Of a DNA stretch of 15,332 bases, positions 1-6,063 are shown piece after piece. Position 1 is the first letter of the stretch, and each line of letters begins with the position of its first letter. The stretch is from the NCBI GenBank assembly GCA_023443705.1, contig JAEZTD010000349.1, positions 1 through 15,332 of the forward strand, in the 5' to 3' direction. A model generated the notes under the pieces. It saw only the letters and a program-made list of their open reading frames with translations. It was not told where the DNA came from and did not search any database. Both the position numbers and the translations under genes were made by a program. Origin of the DNA: Bacillota bacterium. Lineage in GTDB: Bacteria > Bacillota > Clostridia > Christensenellales > Aristaeellaceae.

Positions 1-1293
1 CTCTCCGACCAGTTTCAGACCGTGCGCGGCGAGACCGGCGACGCGGCGCAGAAATCCCGCGAGGAATTGGGCGCCAACCTTCGCGGCATGAGCGACTCCG
101 TCGCCCGGGTCATGGGCGAAATGGGCCGTACCCAACAGACCCAGCTGGACACCTTCGCCGGACAGCTCCGGGAGCTCAGCCGGGACGAAGAGGCCCGCAT
201 GGCGGAGCTGCGCCGCACGGTGGAGACCCGCCTTTCCGCCTATGAGGAGCGCATCGGCGCCATCGGCGACGTGGTGGATACCCGGCTTTTGAGCGGTGAA
301 ACCCGCATCGACCGGCTGCGCGAAGGCGTCGAGACGAGGCTCTCCAGCCTCCAGTCCGACAACGCCCAGCGGCTGACCCAGATGCAGCAGATGGTGGACG
401 AAAAGCTGACCTCTACCCTCGACAAGCGCGTCAGTGAGAGCTTCCGGCTGGTCAGCGAACGGCTGGAGCAGGTGTATACCGGCCTCGGCGAAATCGAGGC
501 GCTGGCCAGCGGCGTGGGCGACCTCAAGCGCGTGCTCACCGGCGTCAAATCCCGCGGCGCGGTGGGGGAAATCCAGCTGGGCTCGATCCTAAGCCAGATC
601 CTCTCCGCCGATCAGTACGAGGCGGAGGTTAAGCTGGGCGAGGGCGCGGAGCCGGTCAGCTACGCGATCCGGCTGCCCGGCCGCGCGGAGGGCGTGGTCA
701 GCTACCTGCCCATCGACGCGCGATTCCCCCACGAGGCCTATGACCGGCTGATCGACGCGGTGGACTCCGGCGACGCCGAAGCCGCCGAAGCGGCGGGCGC
801 GGAGCTTGAAAAAAAGCTGGCCCGCACCGCCGAGCGTATCCACACCCAGTACATCCGCCCGCCCCACACCACCGATTTTGCGGTGTTGTTCCTGGGCAGC
901 GAGGGGCTTTACGCCGAGGCGCTGCGCCGCCCCGGCCTCGCCGAGCGCATGCAGCGGGACTACCGCGTCACGCTCACCGGCCCATCCACGCTGGCGGCGC
1001 TGGTCAACGCGCTGCAGATGGGCTTCCGCACACTGGCGCTGGAAAAGCGCGCGGAGGAGGTCTGGGCGCTCCTCGGCGCGGTGCGCGGCGAGTTCGCCAC
1101 CTTCGCCGAGGCGCTGGGGCGCACCCAGAAGCGCATCCGTCAAGCTTCGGAGTCCATCGAGGACGCGGCGGAGAAATCCCGCCTGATCGAAAAAAAGCTG
1201 CGCGGCGTCGAAAAGATGGGCGAGCGCCAGCGCAAGGCGCTCCTCGGCGAAGACGAGGAGGCGCCGGGGCTGTTCACGGCGGATTGGGATTAA
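1..1293 (+). CDS. rmuC: RmuC family DNA recombination protein (5' end outside window)
   Basis: RmuC proteins limit rearrangements at inverted repeats and are predicted to carry a restriction-nuclease-like fold; the biochemical activity is poorly defined. The reading frame is open from base 1, so the N-terminus, normally including a membrane anchor, lies upstream. About the first 150 visible residues are a charged coiled coil with recurring VETRLS-type blocks. The RmuC domain follows, with hallmark segments LTGVKSRGAVGEIQLGSIL, VSYLPIDARFP (family PIDAKFP), YIRPPHTTDFAVLFL, EGLYAEALRRP and TGPSTLAALVNALQMGFRTL. A basic, helical tail closes the protein at a TAA. It is the only recognised plus-strand gene in the left part of the window and converges on the minus-strand genes. 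A hairpin cassette begins immediately after the stop and an intrinsic terminator follows about 300 bp later. Identification is secure; the start cannot be seen. Confidence 0.95.
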   Translation, partial: LSDQFQTVRGETGDAAQKSREELGANLRGMSDSVARVMGEMGRTQQTQLDTFAGQLRELSRDEEARMAELRRTVETRLSAYEERIGAIGDVVDTRLLSGETRIDRLREGVETRLSSLQSDNAQRLTQMQQMVDEKLTSTLDKRVSESFRLVSERLEQVYTGLGEIEALASGVGDLKRVLTGVKSRGAVGEIQLGSILSQILSADQYEAEVKLGEGAEPVSYAIRLPGRAEGVVSYLPIDARFPHEAYDRLIDAVDSGDAEAAEAAGAELEKKLARTAERIHTQYIRPPHTTDFAVLFLGSEGLYAEALRRPGLAERMQRDYRVTLTGPSTLAALVNALQMGFRTLALEKRAEEVWALLGAVRGEFATFAEALGRTQKRIRQASESIEDAAEKSRLIEKKLRGVEKMGERQRKALLGEDEEAPGLFTADWD

Positions 1294-1470
1294 CGCTTGC
1301 GCGTTGCGGCAAAATCTCCTTCGGATCTTTTGCCGCATGGGTACTGCGCTCGCCTGAAATCCTGCGAATTTCGGGCGGCTCGCTGACTTAAGGTAATAAT
1401 TCATCCATCAGTCTTCGGACTGGTGGATGAATTGCGTTCCCGGCGCGCATGTCGCCGGAAACGATGGAAG
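1294..1470 (+). repeat. Multi-hairpin intergenic cassette, copy A
   Basis: Four consecutive hairpins start directly after the rmuC stop. H1 (1305-1337) has arms TGCGGCAAAA and TTTTGCCGCA around a CTTCGG tip. H2 (1346-1386) has flanks GCGCTCGCCT and CGGGCGGCTCGCTGA. H3 (1398-1433) is a 16-bp stem with one G-T-type pair and a TTCG tip. H4 (1435-1463) has arms CGTTCCCGGCG and CGCCGGAAACG. The same modules in the same order and the same sense relative to the upstream gene occur after phoH (copy B). I do not recognise a named RNA family. It could be a structured 3' UTR, a small RNA or a dispersed palindromic repeat. Confidence 0.75.
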
Positions 1471-1598
1471 CAGGTAACGTAGGATGACAAAGATGCGGCA
1501 CACAGCTCACGAGGGCGATAAAAATCGCCAAGCGATCGAAGGGTACGGCAATGCATCTCCACGCGCGGGAGCGCGCATAAAGAATTATGGCAGGCCTG
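1471..1598. other. Intergenic stretch between hairpin cassette and terminator
   Basis: No supported gene. Two further short palindromes are visible: GGCGAT(AAAA)ATCGCC near 1513-1530 and a GCGCG-rich inverted repeat near 1563-1576. The stretch lies between the hairpin cassette and the terminator and may belong to the same transcript, that is the rmuC 3' UTR or a small RNA. Short open frames here show no recognisable protein. Confidence 0.4.
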
Positions 1599-1626
1599 GA
1601 GCGTCCCACGCGGGCGCTCTTTTTCT
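1599..1626 (+). terminator. Intrinsic terminator after rmuC and cassette A
   Basis: The left arm GAGCGTCC pairs with GGGCGCTC (one G-U pair) around a five-base loop and is followed at once by a run of T (TTTTTC). The orientation stops plus-strand transcription from rmuC. The T-run overlaps the stop codon of the convergent LysM gene. On the minus strand no U-run follows, so it does not look bidirectional. Confidence 0.8.
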
Positions 1627-1852
1627 ATGGGGAGCGGGGAGATCTCCGAAAGAAAAGCCCCGCCAGAAACGGCCACAGCTTCGCCTTTTCCGGCGTCGGC
1701 AGGTTCAATTCCTGCCCCTCCCGGAGCGCGGTGGGGTCTATGTAGGGGTTCATCTCCATCAGCCTTAGCGGCGTCACGCCCCGCGCCGCCGCTACCTGAC
1801 GTATGCTCTCCCCGGCCCGGAGCCGGTGCCGAAAGGGTTTCGTTTCAGGCAT
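1625..1852 (-). CDS. Small single LysM-domain protein
   Basis: This 75-residue protein is almost entirely one LysM motif. It has FRHRLRAGESIRQVAAARGV, then LRLMEMNPYID, then LREGQELNLP, matching the family pattern (hydrophobic-x-V-x-x-G-D-T/S ... N-P-x-I ... L-x-x-G-Q-x-L-x-L-P). LysM domains bind N-acetylglucosamine-containing glycans such as peptidoglycan. No signal peptide or catalytic domain is visible. The short tail (LWPFLAGLFF, then an Arg/Pro-rich end) is hydrophobic. The ATG at 1852 is preferred: GGGAG lies 10 nt upstream, whereas the in-frame GTG at 1861 has it only 1 nt away. The region upstream is a decayed CRISPR repeat, and no convincing promoter was found. It might be a remnant of a larger protein, but the LysM fold itself looks intact. 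Confidence 0.7.
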   Translation of the reverse strand: MPETKPFRHRLRAGESIRQVAAARGVTPLRLMEMNPYIDPTALREGQELNLPTPEKAKLWPFLAGLFFRRSPRSP

Positions 1853-1866
1853 GTCCGTCACGCTCC

Positions 1867-2030
1867 CGGGTGATCCACGCGCCCACGAGGGGCGCGACAG
1901 TGAACAGCATTGGAGATCCTCCGATCAGCCGACATTTCAATCCACGCACTGGCGAGGTGCGCGCCCTGTCACAAATCACGCTGGTTCGTCACATAGACAT
2001 TTCAATCCACGCACCGTACCCCGGTGATGG
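1867..2030 (-). CRISPR. Decayed CRISPR remnant, type I-C-like repeats, three units
   Basis: Three imperfect units of about 32 bp lie at 1867-1898, 1934-1965 and 1999-2030, separated by unrelated 35- and 33-bp sequences. Two share ATTTCAATCCACGCAC on the plus strand, that is GTGCGTGGATTGAAAT on the minus strand, the typical 3' end of type I-C repeats. The leftmost has GTCGCGCCCC...GGGCGCGTGGAT on the minus strand with its last bases degenerate, as is common for a terminal repeat. The other two have a degraded 5' half. No cas genes lie in the window. The array reads as a vestige with its leader side to the right. Confidence 0.65.
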
Positions 2031-2043
2031 ATATGCGCGCGGA

Positions 2044-2078
2044 GAACAGAAAAGACCCCCGGCTTTTGGCCGAGGGCC
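2044..2078 (-). terminator. Intrinsic terminator of the long minus-strand operon
   Basis: On the minus strand GGCCCTCGGC pairs with GCCGGGGGTC (two G-U pairs) around a five-base A-rich loop. TCTTTTCTG follows. It sits 15 nt beyond the rsmI stop codon and fits the end of the operon. Confidence 0.85.
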
Positions 2079-2092
2079 GTGAGGCCCACCCA

Positions 2093-2962
2093 TCAATCCC
2101 CGTCGCCCCGCTGCGCCGAGAGGAATTCCTTCACCCGCAGCTTGGCGCGGTAGACCTCGTTTCTGGGGAAGTCGTTAAGCGCCGCGTCCGCCGCGTCGTT
2201 CAGCGGCGCGCCCTCCAGCATCGCGGCGAGGATCGCCGCCGCCGCGTCCCTGGGCTTTTCGGGCGCGTCTTCTTTTTTCACGGGCGGCAGTTCCGCCGCC
2301 ACCACGTATTCGCCCTTGTCGGCGTTCGGGTTTCCCCGAACCGCCGCGAGCACCTCGGCCGCGGTTCCGGCGTCGATGCGCTCGTACCTCTTCGTCAGAT
2401 CGCAGGCCGCGAGCACCCGCGCCTCCGGGAATTTTTCCGCCACCACCTCCAAGAGCTTTACCACCCGGTGGGGCGATTCGTAGGCCACGAACACCGGGAT
2501 GCCGGTCTTTTCAAAATCTTGAAGCGCCGCGTCCAGCGCCGCCTTTTCCCGGGGCAGAAAGCCGAGGAACGCGAAGCTGGCGGACTGGAACCCGCTGACC
2601 GAGAGCGCCGCCGTCACCGCCGAAGGCCCGACCACCGGCGAAATCTCAATCCGCGCCGCCCGCGCCGCCGAGACGATCGCGTAGCCGGGGTCGGAGATGG
2701 CGGGGGTGCCCGCGTCGCTGGTCACGCAAACGGTCAGATCCTCCCGCAGCATCCGCTCCACCAGCTCCTCCGCGCGCCTTCCCTCGTTGTGGCGGTGGCA
2801 GGAAACGAGCGGTTTTTTGATCCCGAGATGATTTAGTAGCTTCATCGTGACCCGGGTGTCCTCGGCGGCGATCAGGTCGCAGCCCGCCAGGGCCACGCGC
2901 ATGTTGTCCGTCAAATCGCCCAGGTTTCCGATGGGGGTCGCCACCACGTTCAGCTTGGCCAT
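2093..2962 (-). CDS. rsmI: 16S rRNA (cytidine(1402)-2'-O)-methyltransferase RsmI
   Basis: RsmI 2'-O-methylates C1402 in helix 44 of 16S rRNA, using S-adenosylmethionine, and works with RsmH to give m4Cm1402 at the ribosomal P site. The 289-residue product has the tetrapyrrole-methylase-fold motifs of the family: VATPIGNLGDLT at the N-terminus, AAEDTR, CHRHNE, SDAGTPAISDPGY and VVGPSAVTAALSVSG, then FLGFLPREK, followed by a C-terminal domain ending in a basic helix. The reading frame extends upstream. The ATG at 2962 is chosen because MAKLNVVATPIGN is the normal family N-terminus and AAAGGA lies a few bases before it. It is the last gene of the operon, about 70 bp after the G1405 methyltransferase, and a terminator follows. 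Length and motifs are complete. Confidence 0.95.
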   Translation of the reverse strand: MAKLNVVATPIGNLGDLTDNMRVALAGCDLIAAEDTRVTMKLLNHLGIKKPLVSCHRHNEGRRAEELVERMLREDLTVCVTSDAGTPAISDPGYAIVSAARAARIEISPVVGPSAVTAALSVSGFQSASFAFLGFLPREKAALDAALQDFEKTGIPVFVAYESPHRVVKLLEVVAEKFPEARVLAACDLTKRYERIDAGTAAEVLAAVRGNPNADKGEYVVAAELPPVKKEDAPEKPRDAAAAILAAMLEGAPLNDAADAALNDFPRNEVYRAKLRVKEFLSAQRGDGD

Positions 2963-3033
2963 AGCATCCTTTCCCGCGTTTTTCACGGCCGCGAAGCATA
3001 CCGCCCGCGCCGGGCGCATACAAAATTGCCGCG

Positions 3034-4056
3034 TTAACGCCGGTCCATTTCCAGAATGTAGCATAGCTCGCCGGGCACGGTGAACTTATCGACGATGCGG
3101 GCGAAGGGGAGGTTTTTTTCAAATGACGTTTCGTAATGTTCCTTCATTCCAACATTCCGACCGGACAGGGTTCGTGTGGGGAACGTCACCAGCGCCCGCT
3201 TTGACCGTAATCGTTCAAGAAGCGCCGCGCCGCCTCCGGGCATCTGCTTGTCGAGGAGCGGCAAAAGCTTCATCAGGAGGGTCGCGTCCGCCTCCGGTAG
3301 CGGCACATCTTCCGCGGGGTAGCCCGGCGCCATGCGGACATTCCGCCCCATTGCCTCCGGCAGCGGGACGTTCTCCGCGAGGTCGCCCGGCGTCACGCGG
3401 ACATTCCGACCCATTGCCTCCGGCAGAGGGACGTTCTCCGCAAGGTCAGCCGATACCATGTGGGCAGCTTGGCCCGCTGCCTTGGGAAACGGATCACACT
3501 CCGAGAGGCAGTCCGCTGACATGCGGCCATCTCGGCTCATTGCCTCCGGCAGAGGGACGTTCTCCGCGAGGTCGCCCGGCGTCACGCGGACATCCCAGTG
3601 AAGCATCTCCGCCCAATGGTTTACGAGGTTCGCCGCGTCGGTTTGAAGCTCGATGCCGCGTACCGTCAGGCCCAGTGAGCCCAGGTACAGCGGGTTGAGC
3701 CCGCAGGCGAGGTCCAAAACCGTCTTTGGACTTCCCAGCGCCGGCAGCGCCCGATCGTAGAGCTCGGCCATCGTGTCAAGCCGCTCCCGAGTGGACGCGT
3801 GCAGCGAGAGAACCCGCGTCAGCGCATCCCGGTCGCCCGAAACGGCTTCTTCAAGGAGGGCGCGCGCCTTCTTGAGATCGCCCGGCGTCAGGAACGCGCC
3901 CGTGATGCGGTGCAGCTCAGCCCTGGCAGCCTTCTCCGCTTCCTTGGGCTTGTGCCGCCGAAGCATCTCCCGGTACACCCGCTCCACCGCGCCGCGGTAT
4001 ACGCCCCGGTATTTCGGGGAAGCGATGAGCGCCTCGAGGGCGCGGTCAGTTTCCAT
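3034..4056 (-). CDS. 16S rRNA (guanine(1405)-N7)-methyltransferase, Arm/FmrO family, with internal repeat expansion
   Basis: The Arm/Rmt/FmrO family methylates N7 of G1405 in the 16S decoding site, and known members give high resistance to 4,6-disubstituted deoxystreptamine aminoglycosides. Family traits seen are a helical N-terminal domain (SPKYRGVYRGAVERVYREM, then AARAELHRITGAFL), LSLHASTRERL, the SAM-binding motif VLDLACGLNPLYL (residues 113-125), DATLLMKLLPLLDK (257-270) and the late motif TFPTRTLSGRNVGMKEHY (291-308). The product is 340 residues; without residues about 156-239 it would be about 256, the usual family size. That segment consists of 21-residue tandem units related to VRVTPGDLAENVPLPEAMGRN. 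The ATG at 4056 overlaps the tgt stop by 11 bp, suggesting translational coupling. Activity with the insertion is unknown. Family assignment is strong; resistance is inferred. Confidence 0.85.
   Translation of the reverse strand: METDRALEALIASPKYRGVYRGAVERVYREMLRRHKPKEAEKAARAELHRITGAFLTPGDLKKARALLEEAVSGDRDALTRVLSLHASTRERLDTMAELYDRALPALGSPKTVLDLACGLNPLYLGSLGLTVRGIELQTDAANLVNHWAEMLHWDVRVTPGDLAENVPLPEAMSRDGRMSADCLSECDPFPKAAGQAAHMVSADLAENVPLPEAMGRNVRVTPGDLAENVPLPEAMGRNVRMAPGYPAEDVPLPEADATLLMKLLPLLDKQMPGGGAALLERLRSKRALVTFPTRTLSGRNVGMKEHYETSFEKNLPFARIVDKFTVPGELCYILEMDRR
3289..3591 (-). repeat. In-frame 63-bp minisatellite within the methyltransferase gene
   Basis: On the plus strand the landmark GCCTCCGG recurs at 3290, 3353, 3416 and 3542. 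A diverged copy (GCCTTGGG) lies at 3479, so all five are spaced by exactly 63 bp. Each full unit encodes 21 residues and keeps the frame. The units at 3353 and 3542 are nearly identical over much of their length, whereas the 3479 unit is strongly diverged; this indicates expansion at more than one time. Four units are extra relative to a normal-length family member. Confidence 0.9.
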
Positions 4057-5122
4057 CGCGAATGAGCGCCATCAGGCGCTGATAGAAACGAAGGTTGTGC
4101 GCCGTCGCGAGACGCTGCGCCTGGGGGTCGCCCACCTTCCACAGATGGTGCAGGTACGCGCGGGAATAGCGCGCGCAGAGCGGGCAGTCGCAGCTTTCGT
4201 CCACGGGCTTCGGGCTCCGGGCATGGGCGTCGTCCAGGCAATAGTGGAAGCGGTAGAAGCTTCCAGAGCGCAATGCGTCAGGCCGGTCACAGCCACCCCG
4301 GAACACGTACAGCCGCTGGTGCCGGGCCTCCCGGGTTGGGATCACGCAGGCAAAGAGCGTGTATCCCATGTCGACACAGCGAACAATTTCCTCCGGCCGC
4401 CCTACGCCCATCGCATAGCGGGGCTTATCGGGGTCCATCGCCTCGGCGGCAAATTGGAGGGATTCCTCGTGCAGCGTGCCGTCGCCCCTGAGCGGCCAGC
4501 CGCCAAAGCCGAAGCCGTCAAACCCGATCTCGCGCAGGCGCTCGCCGCACTCCATGCGAAGGGCGCGGTCGCCGCCGCCCTGTACGATGCCAAAGAGAAG
4601 GGGCTTGTCCTCCTTCCCGCAGAACAGCTTGTCAAACTCCGCCCGGCACCTCTTTCCCCAGGCGACGGTCAGCTCCACGCTGCGCCGCTGCGCATCGGGC
4701 GCGTCGTCCGGGTGGGTGCAGAGGTCGAGGGCCATCAGAATGTCGCTCCCCAGCTGGTACTGGGCCTGGATGCACTTTTCAGGGGTAAAGATCATTTTTC
4801 CGCCGCTGTCCGGCCGGAAGATGATCTCCCCGTCCCGAATTTCGCCGTAGGAGGGATTCTCACGGATCAGCGAGAAAAGCTGGAAACCGCCCGAATCTGT
4901 CAGTATCGCCCCCGGCCAGCCGCAAAAGGCGTGCAGCCCGCCCAGAGACTTTACCAGCCGCGCGCCGGGCCTTTGATAGAGGTGAAACGTGTTCATGACG
5001 ACACCCGGTACCTGCGCGCTTTCGGCGTCGTCGAACCCCGCCGCCCGGAGCGCCCCGTAGGTCGCGTCCGGGAAGAATGCGGGCAGCGGTACCGCTCCGC
5101 GCCGGGTTATGAGCTCTTGCAT
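4046..5122 (-). CDS. tgt: tRNA-guanine transglycosylase family protein with altered nucleophile
   Basis: Bacterial Tgt exchanges guanine 34 of GUN-anticodon tRNAs for preQ1. The 358-residue product has the family frame: NTFHLYQRPG (residues 44-53), TDSGGFQLFSL with the conserved D76, MALDLC (130-135), GIVQGG (178-183), YAMGVGRPEEIV (236-247) and the zinc site C311-x-C313-x2-C316 with H342. Two deviations stand out. The segment normally FDCVxPTR reads FACVIPTR, with A258 (codon 4349-4351) replacing the catalytic nucleophile aspartate (D280 in Zymomonas mobilis). The usual GGLAVGE loop reads GGWPLRGDG. The ATG at 5122 has GGAGG 7 nt upstream and overlaps the rsmH end by 16 bp. No queA or preQ1 synthesis gene is nearby. 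It may be a catalytically inactive or repurposed paralogue, or the single substitution may be a sequencing error. Family certain, function uncertain. Confidence 0.85.
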   Translation of the reverse strand: MQELITRRGAVPLPAFFPDATYGALRAAGFDDAESAQVPGVVMNTFHLYQRPGARLVKSLGGLHAFCGWPGAILTDSGGFQLFSLIRENPSYGEIRDGEIIFRPDSGGKMIFTPEKCIQAQYQLGSDILMALDLCTHPDDAPDAQRRSVELTVAWGKRCRAEFDKLFCGKEDKPLLFGIVQGGGDRALRMECGERLREIGFDGFGFGGWPLRGDGTLHEESLQFAAEAMDPDKPRYAMGVGRPEEIVRCVDMGYTLFACVIPTREARHQRLYVFRGGCDRPDALRSGSFYRFHYCLDDAHARSPKPVDESCDCPLCARYSRAYLHHLWKVGDPQAQRLATAHNLRFYQRLMALIRDGN

Positions 5123-6063
5123 GACGAGACCTCCAGCTTCTCCACGATGCGCAGGGAGGCGCTTCTTGCGCGCGGGTTCTCCTTGAGCTCTGATTCCGAC
5201 GCCGTGACGGGCTTCCGGGTGACAAGCCGCACCGACGGCAAGCGCCCGCAGATGCAGATGGGGATGTCCTTCGGGCACACGCAGGGGTCGGCCATGGACC
5301 GGAACGTATTTTTGACCACGCGGTCCTCCAGCGAGTGGAACGAGATCACGCACAGCCGCCCGCCTGGGGCGAGCAGGCCGATGATGTCGCGCAGCGCCCC
5401 CTCCAGCGGGGCCAGCTCGTCGTTGACCGCGATGCGCAGCGCCTGGAACGAGCGCCGCGCCGGGTGGCTGCCATCCTTGATCCGGAATTTTTTCGGGATG
5501 GCGGCGTCGATAATATTCACCAGATCGCCGGTGGTCTCCACGGACTTCTTCATCCGCCGGTCGCAGAGGACGCGGGCGATGTGCCGCGACCAGTTTTCCT
5601 CGCCGTATTCCCGGAGAATCCGGGCGATTTCGTCCTCCGACCACTCGTTGACGATCGTGCGCGCGCTCAAAAGCTGGCTTCGGTCCATGCGCATGTCGAG
5701 GGGCGCGTCCTCATGGTAGGAAAAGCCCCGCGCGCCGTCGTCCAGCTGCGGAGAGCTGACGCCGAGGTCGAGCAGCGCGCCATTCAGAAGCGTGACGCCT
5801 CTCTCCTCGAGCAGCGCCTTCGCGTCGTGAAAATTTCCGTACACGGGAAAAAAGCGCGGGTCCCGGATGCGCGCGCCGGCCGCTTCCAGCGCCGACGCGT
5901 CCCGGTCGATACCGTAGAGCCGCCCGCTGGGGCCAAGCCGCGCGATGATCTCCGAAGAATGGCCGCCGCCGCCCAGCGTACCGTCCAGATAGGCGCCATC
6001 TGGCCGGATGGCGAGGCCGTCCAGGCATTCCCGGAGCAGCACCGGAATGTGGTGAAAGGTCAT
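5107..6063 (-). CDS. rsmH: 16S rRNA (cytosine(1402)-N4)-methyltransferase RsmH
   Basis: RsmH (MraW) methylates N4 of C1402 in helix 44 of 16S rRNA. The 318-residue protein is complete: HIPVLL at the N-terminus, SAM motif YLDGTLGGGGHSSEI (residues 25-39), LLDLGVSSPQLD, the RGFSYHEDAPLDMRMD substrate region, ISFHSLEDRVVK, the Cys-rich PCVCPKDIPICICG and the closing ENPRARSASLRIVEK. The frame is open further upstream. The ATG at 6063 is chosen because MTFHHIPVLL is the family start, GGGAG lies 7-8 nt upstream, and it overlaps the recO stop by 4 bp (ATGA). In most Bacillota rsmH sits in the division/cell-wall cluster with mraZ and ftsL. Here it is appended to the recO end of a different operon, followed by tgt. 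Confidence 0.96.
   Translation of the reverse strand: MTFHHIPVLLRECLDGLAIRPDGAYLDGTLGGGGHSSEIIARLGPSGRLYGIDRDASALEAAGARIRDPRFFPVYGNFHDAKALLEERGVTLLNGALLDLGVSSPQLDDGARGFSYHEDAPLDMRMDRSQLLSARTIVNEWSEDEIARILREYGEENWSRHIARVLCDRRMKKSVETTGDLVNIIDAAIPKKFRIKDGSHPARRSFQALRIAVNDELAPLEGALRDIIGLLAPGGRLCVISFHSLEDRVVKNTFRSMADPCVCPKDIPICICGRLPSVRLVTRKPVTASESELKENPRARSASLRIVEKLEVSSCKSS

Noticed and set aside
589..1404. Minus-strand frame of 271 codons
   Set aside because: Antisense to rmuC and running into the hairpin cassette; composition is that of a shadow frame.
1294..1470. Reading the cassette hairpins as simple transcription terminators
   Set aside because: None of the cassette stems is followed by a T-run in the sense direction; the real terminator lies later at 1599-1626.
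1852..1912. 21-codon minus-strand frame with GGAGG before its ATG, overlapping the LysM start
   Set aside because: It falls within the CRISPR remnant and has no support beyond a chance ribosome-binding-like site.
2024..2836. Plus-strand frame of 270 codons
   Set aside because: Antisense to rsmI with an Arg/His-rich product lacking any family pattern.
3773..5719. Long plus-strand open frame of 648 codons
   Set aside because: It lies antisense to the methyltransferase, tgt and rsmH genes, all well supported by motifs. Its product is rich in Arg, Ser and Pro with no recognisable domain: a typical high-GC shadow.
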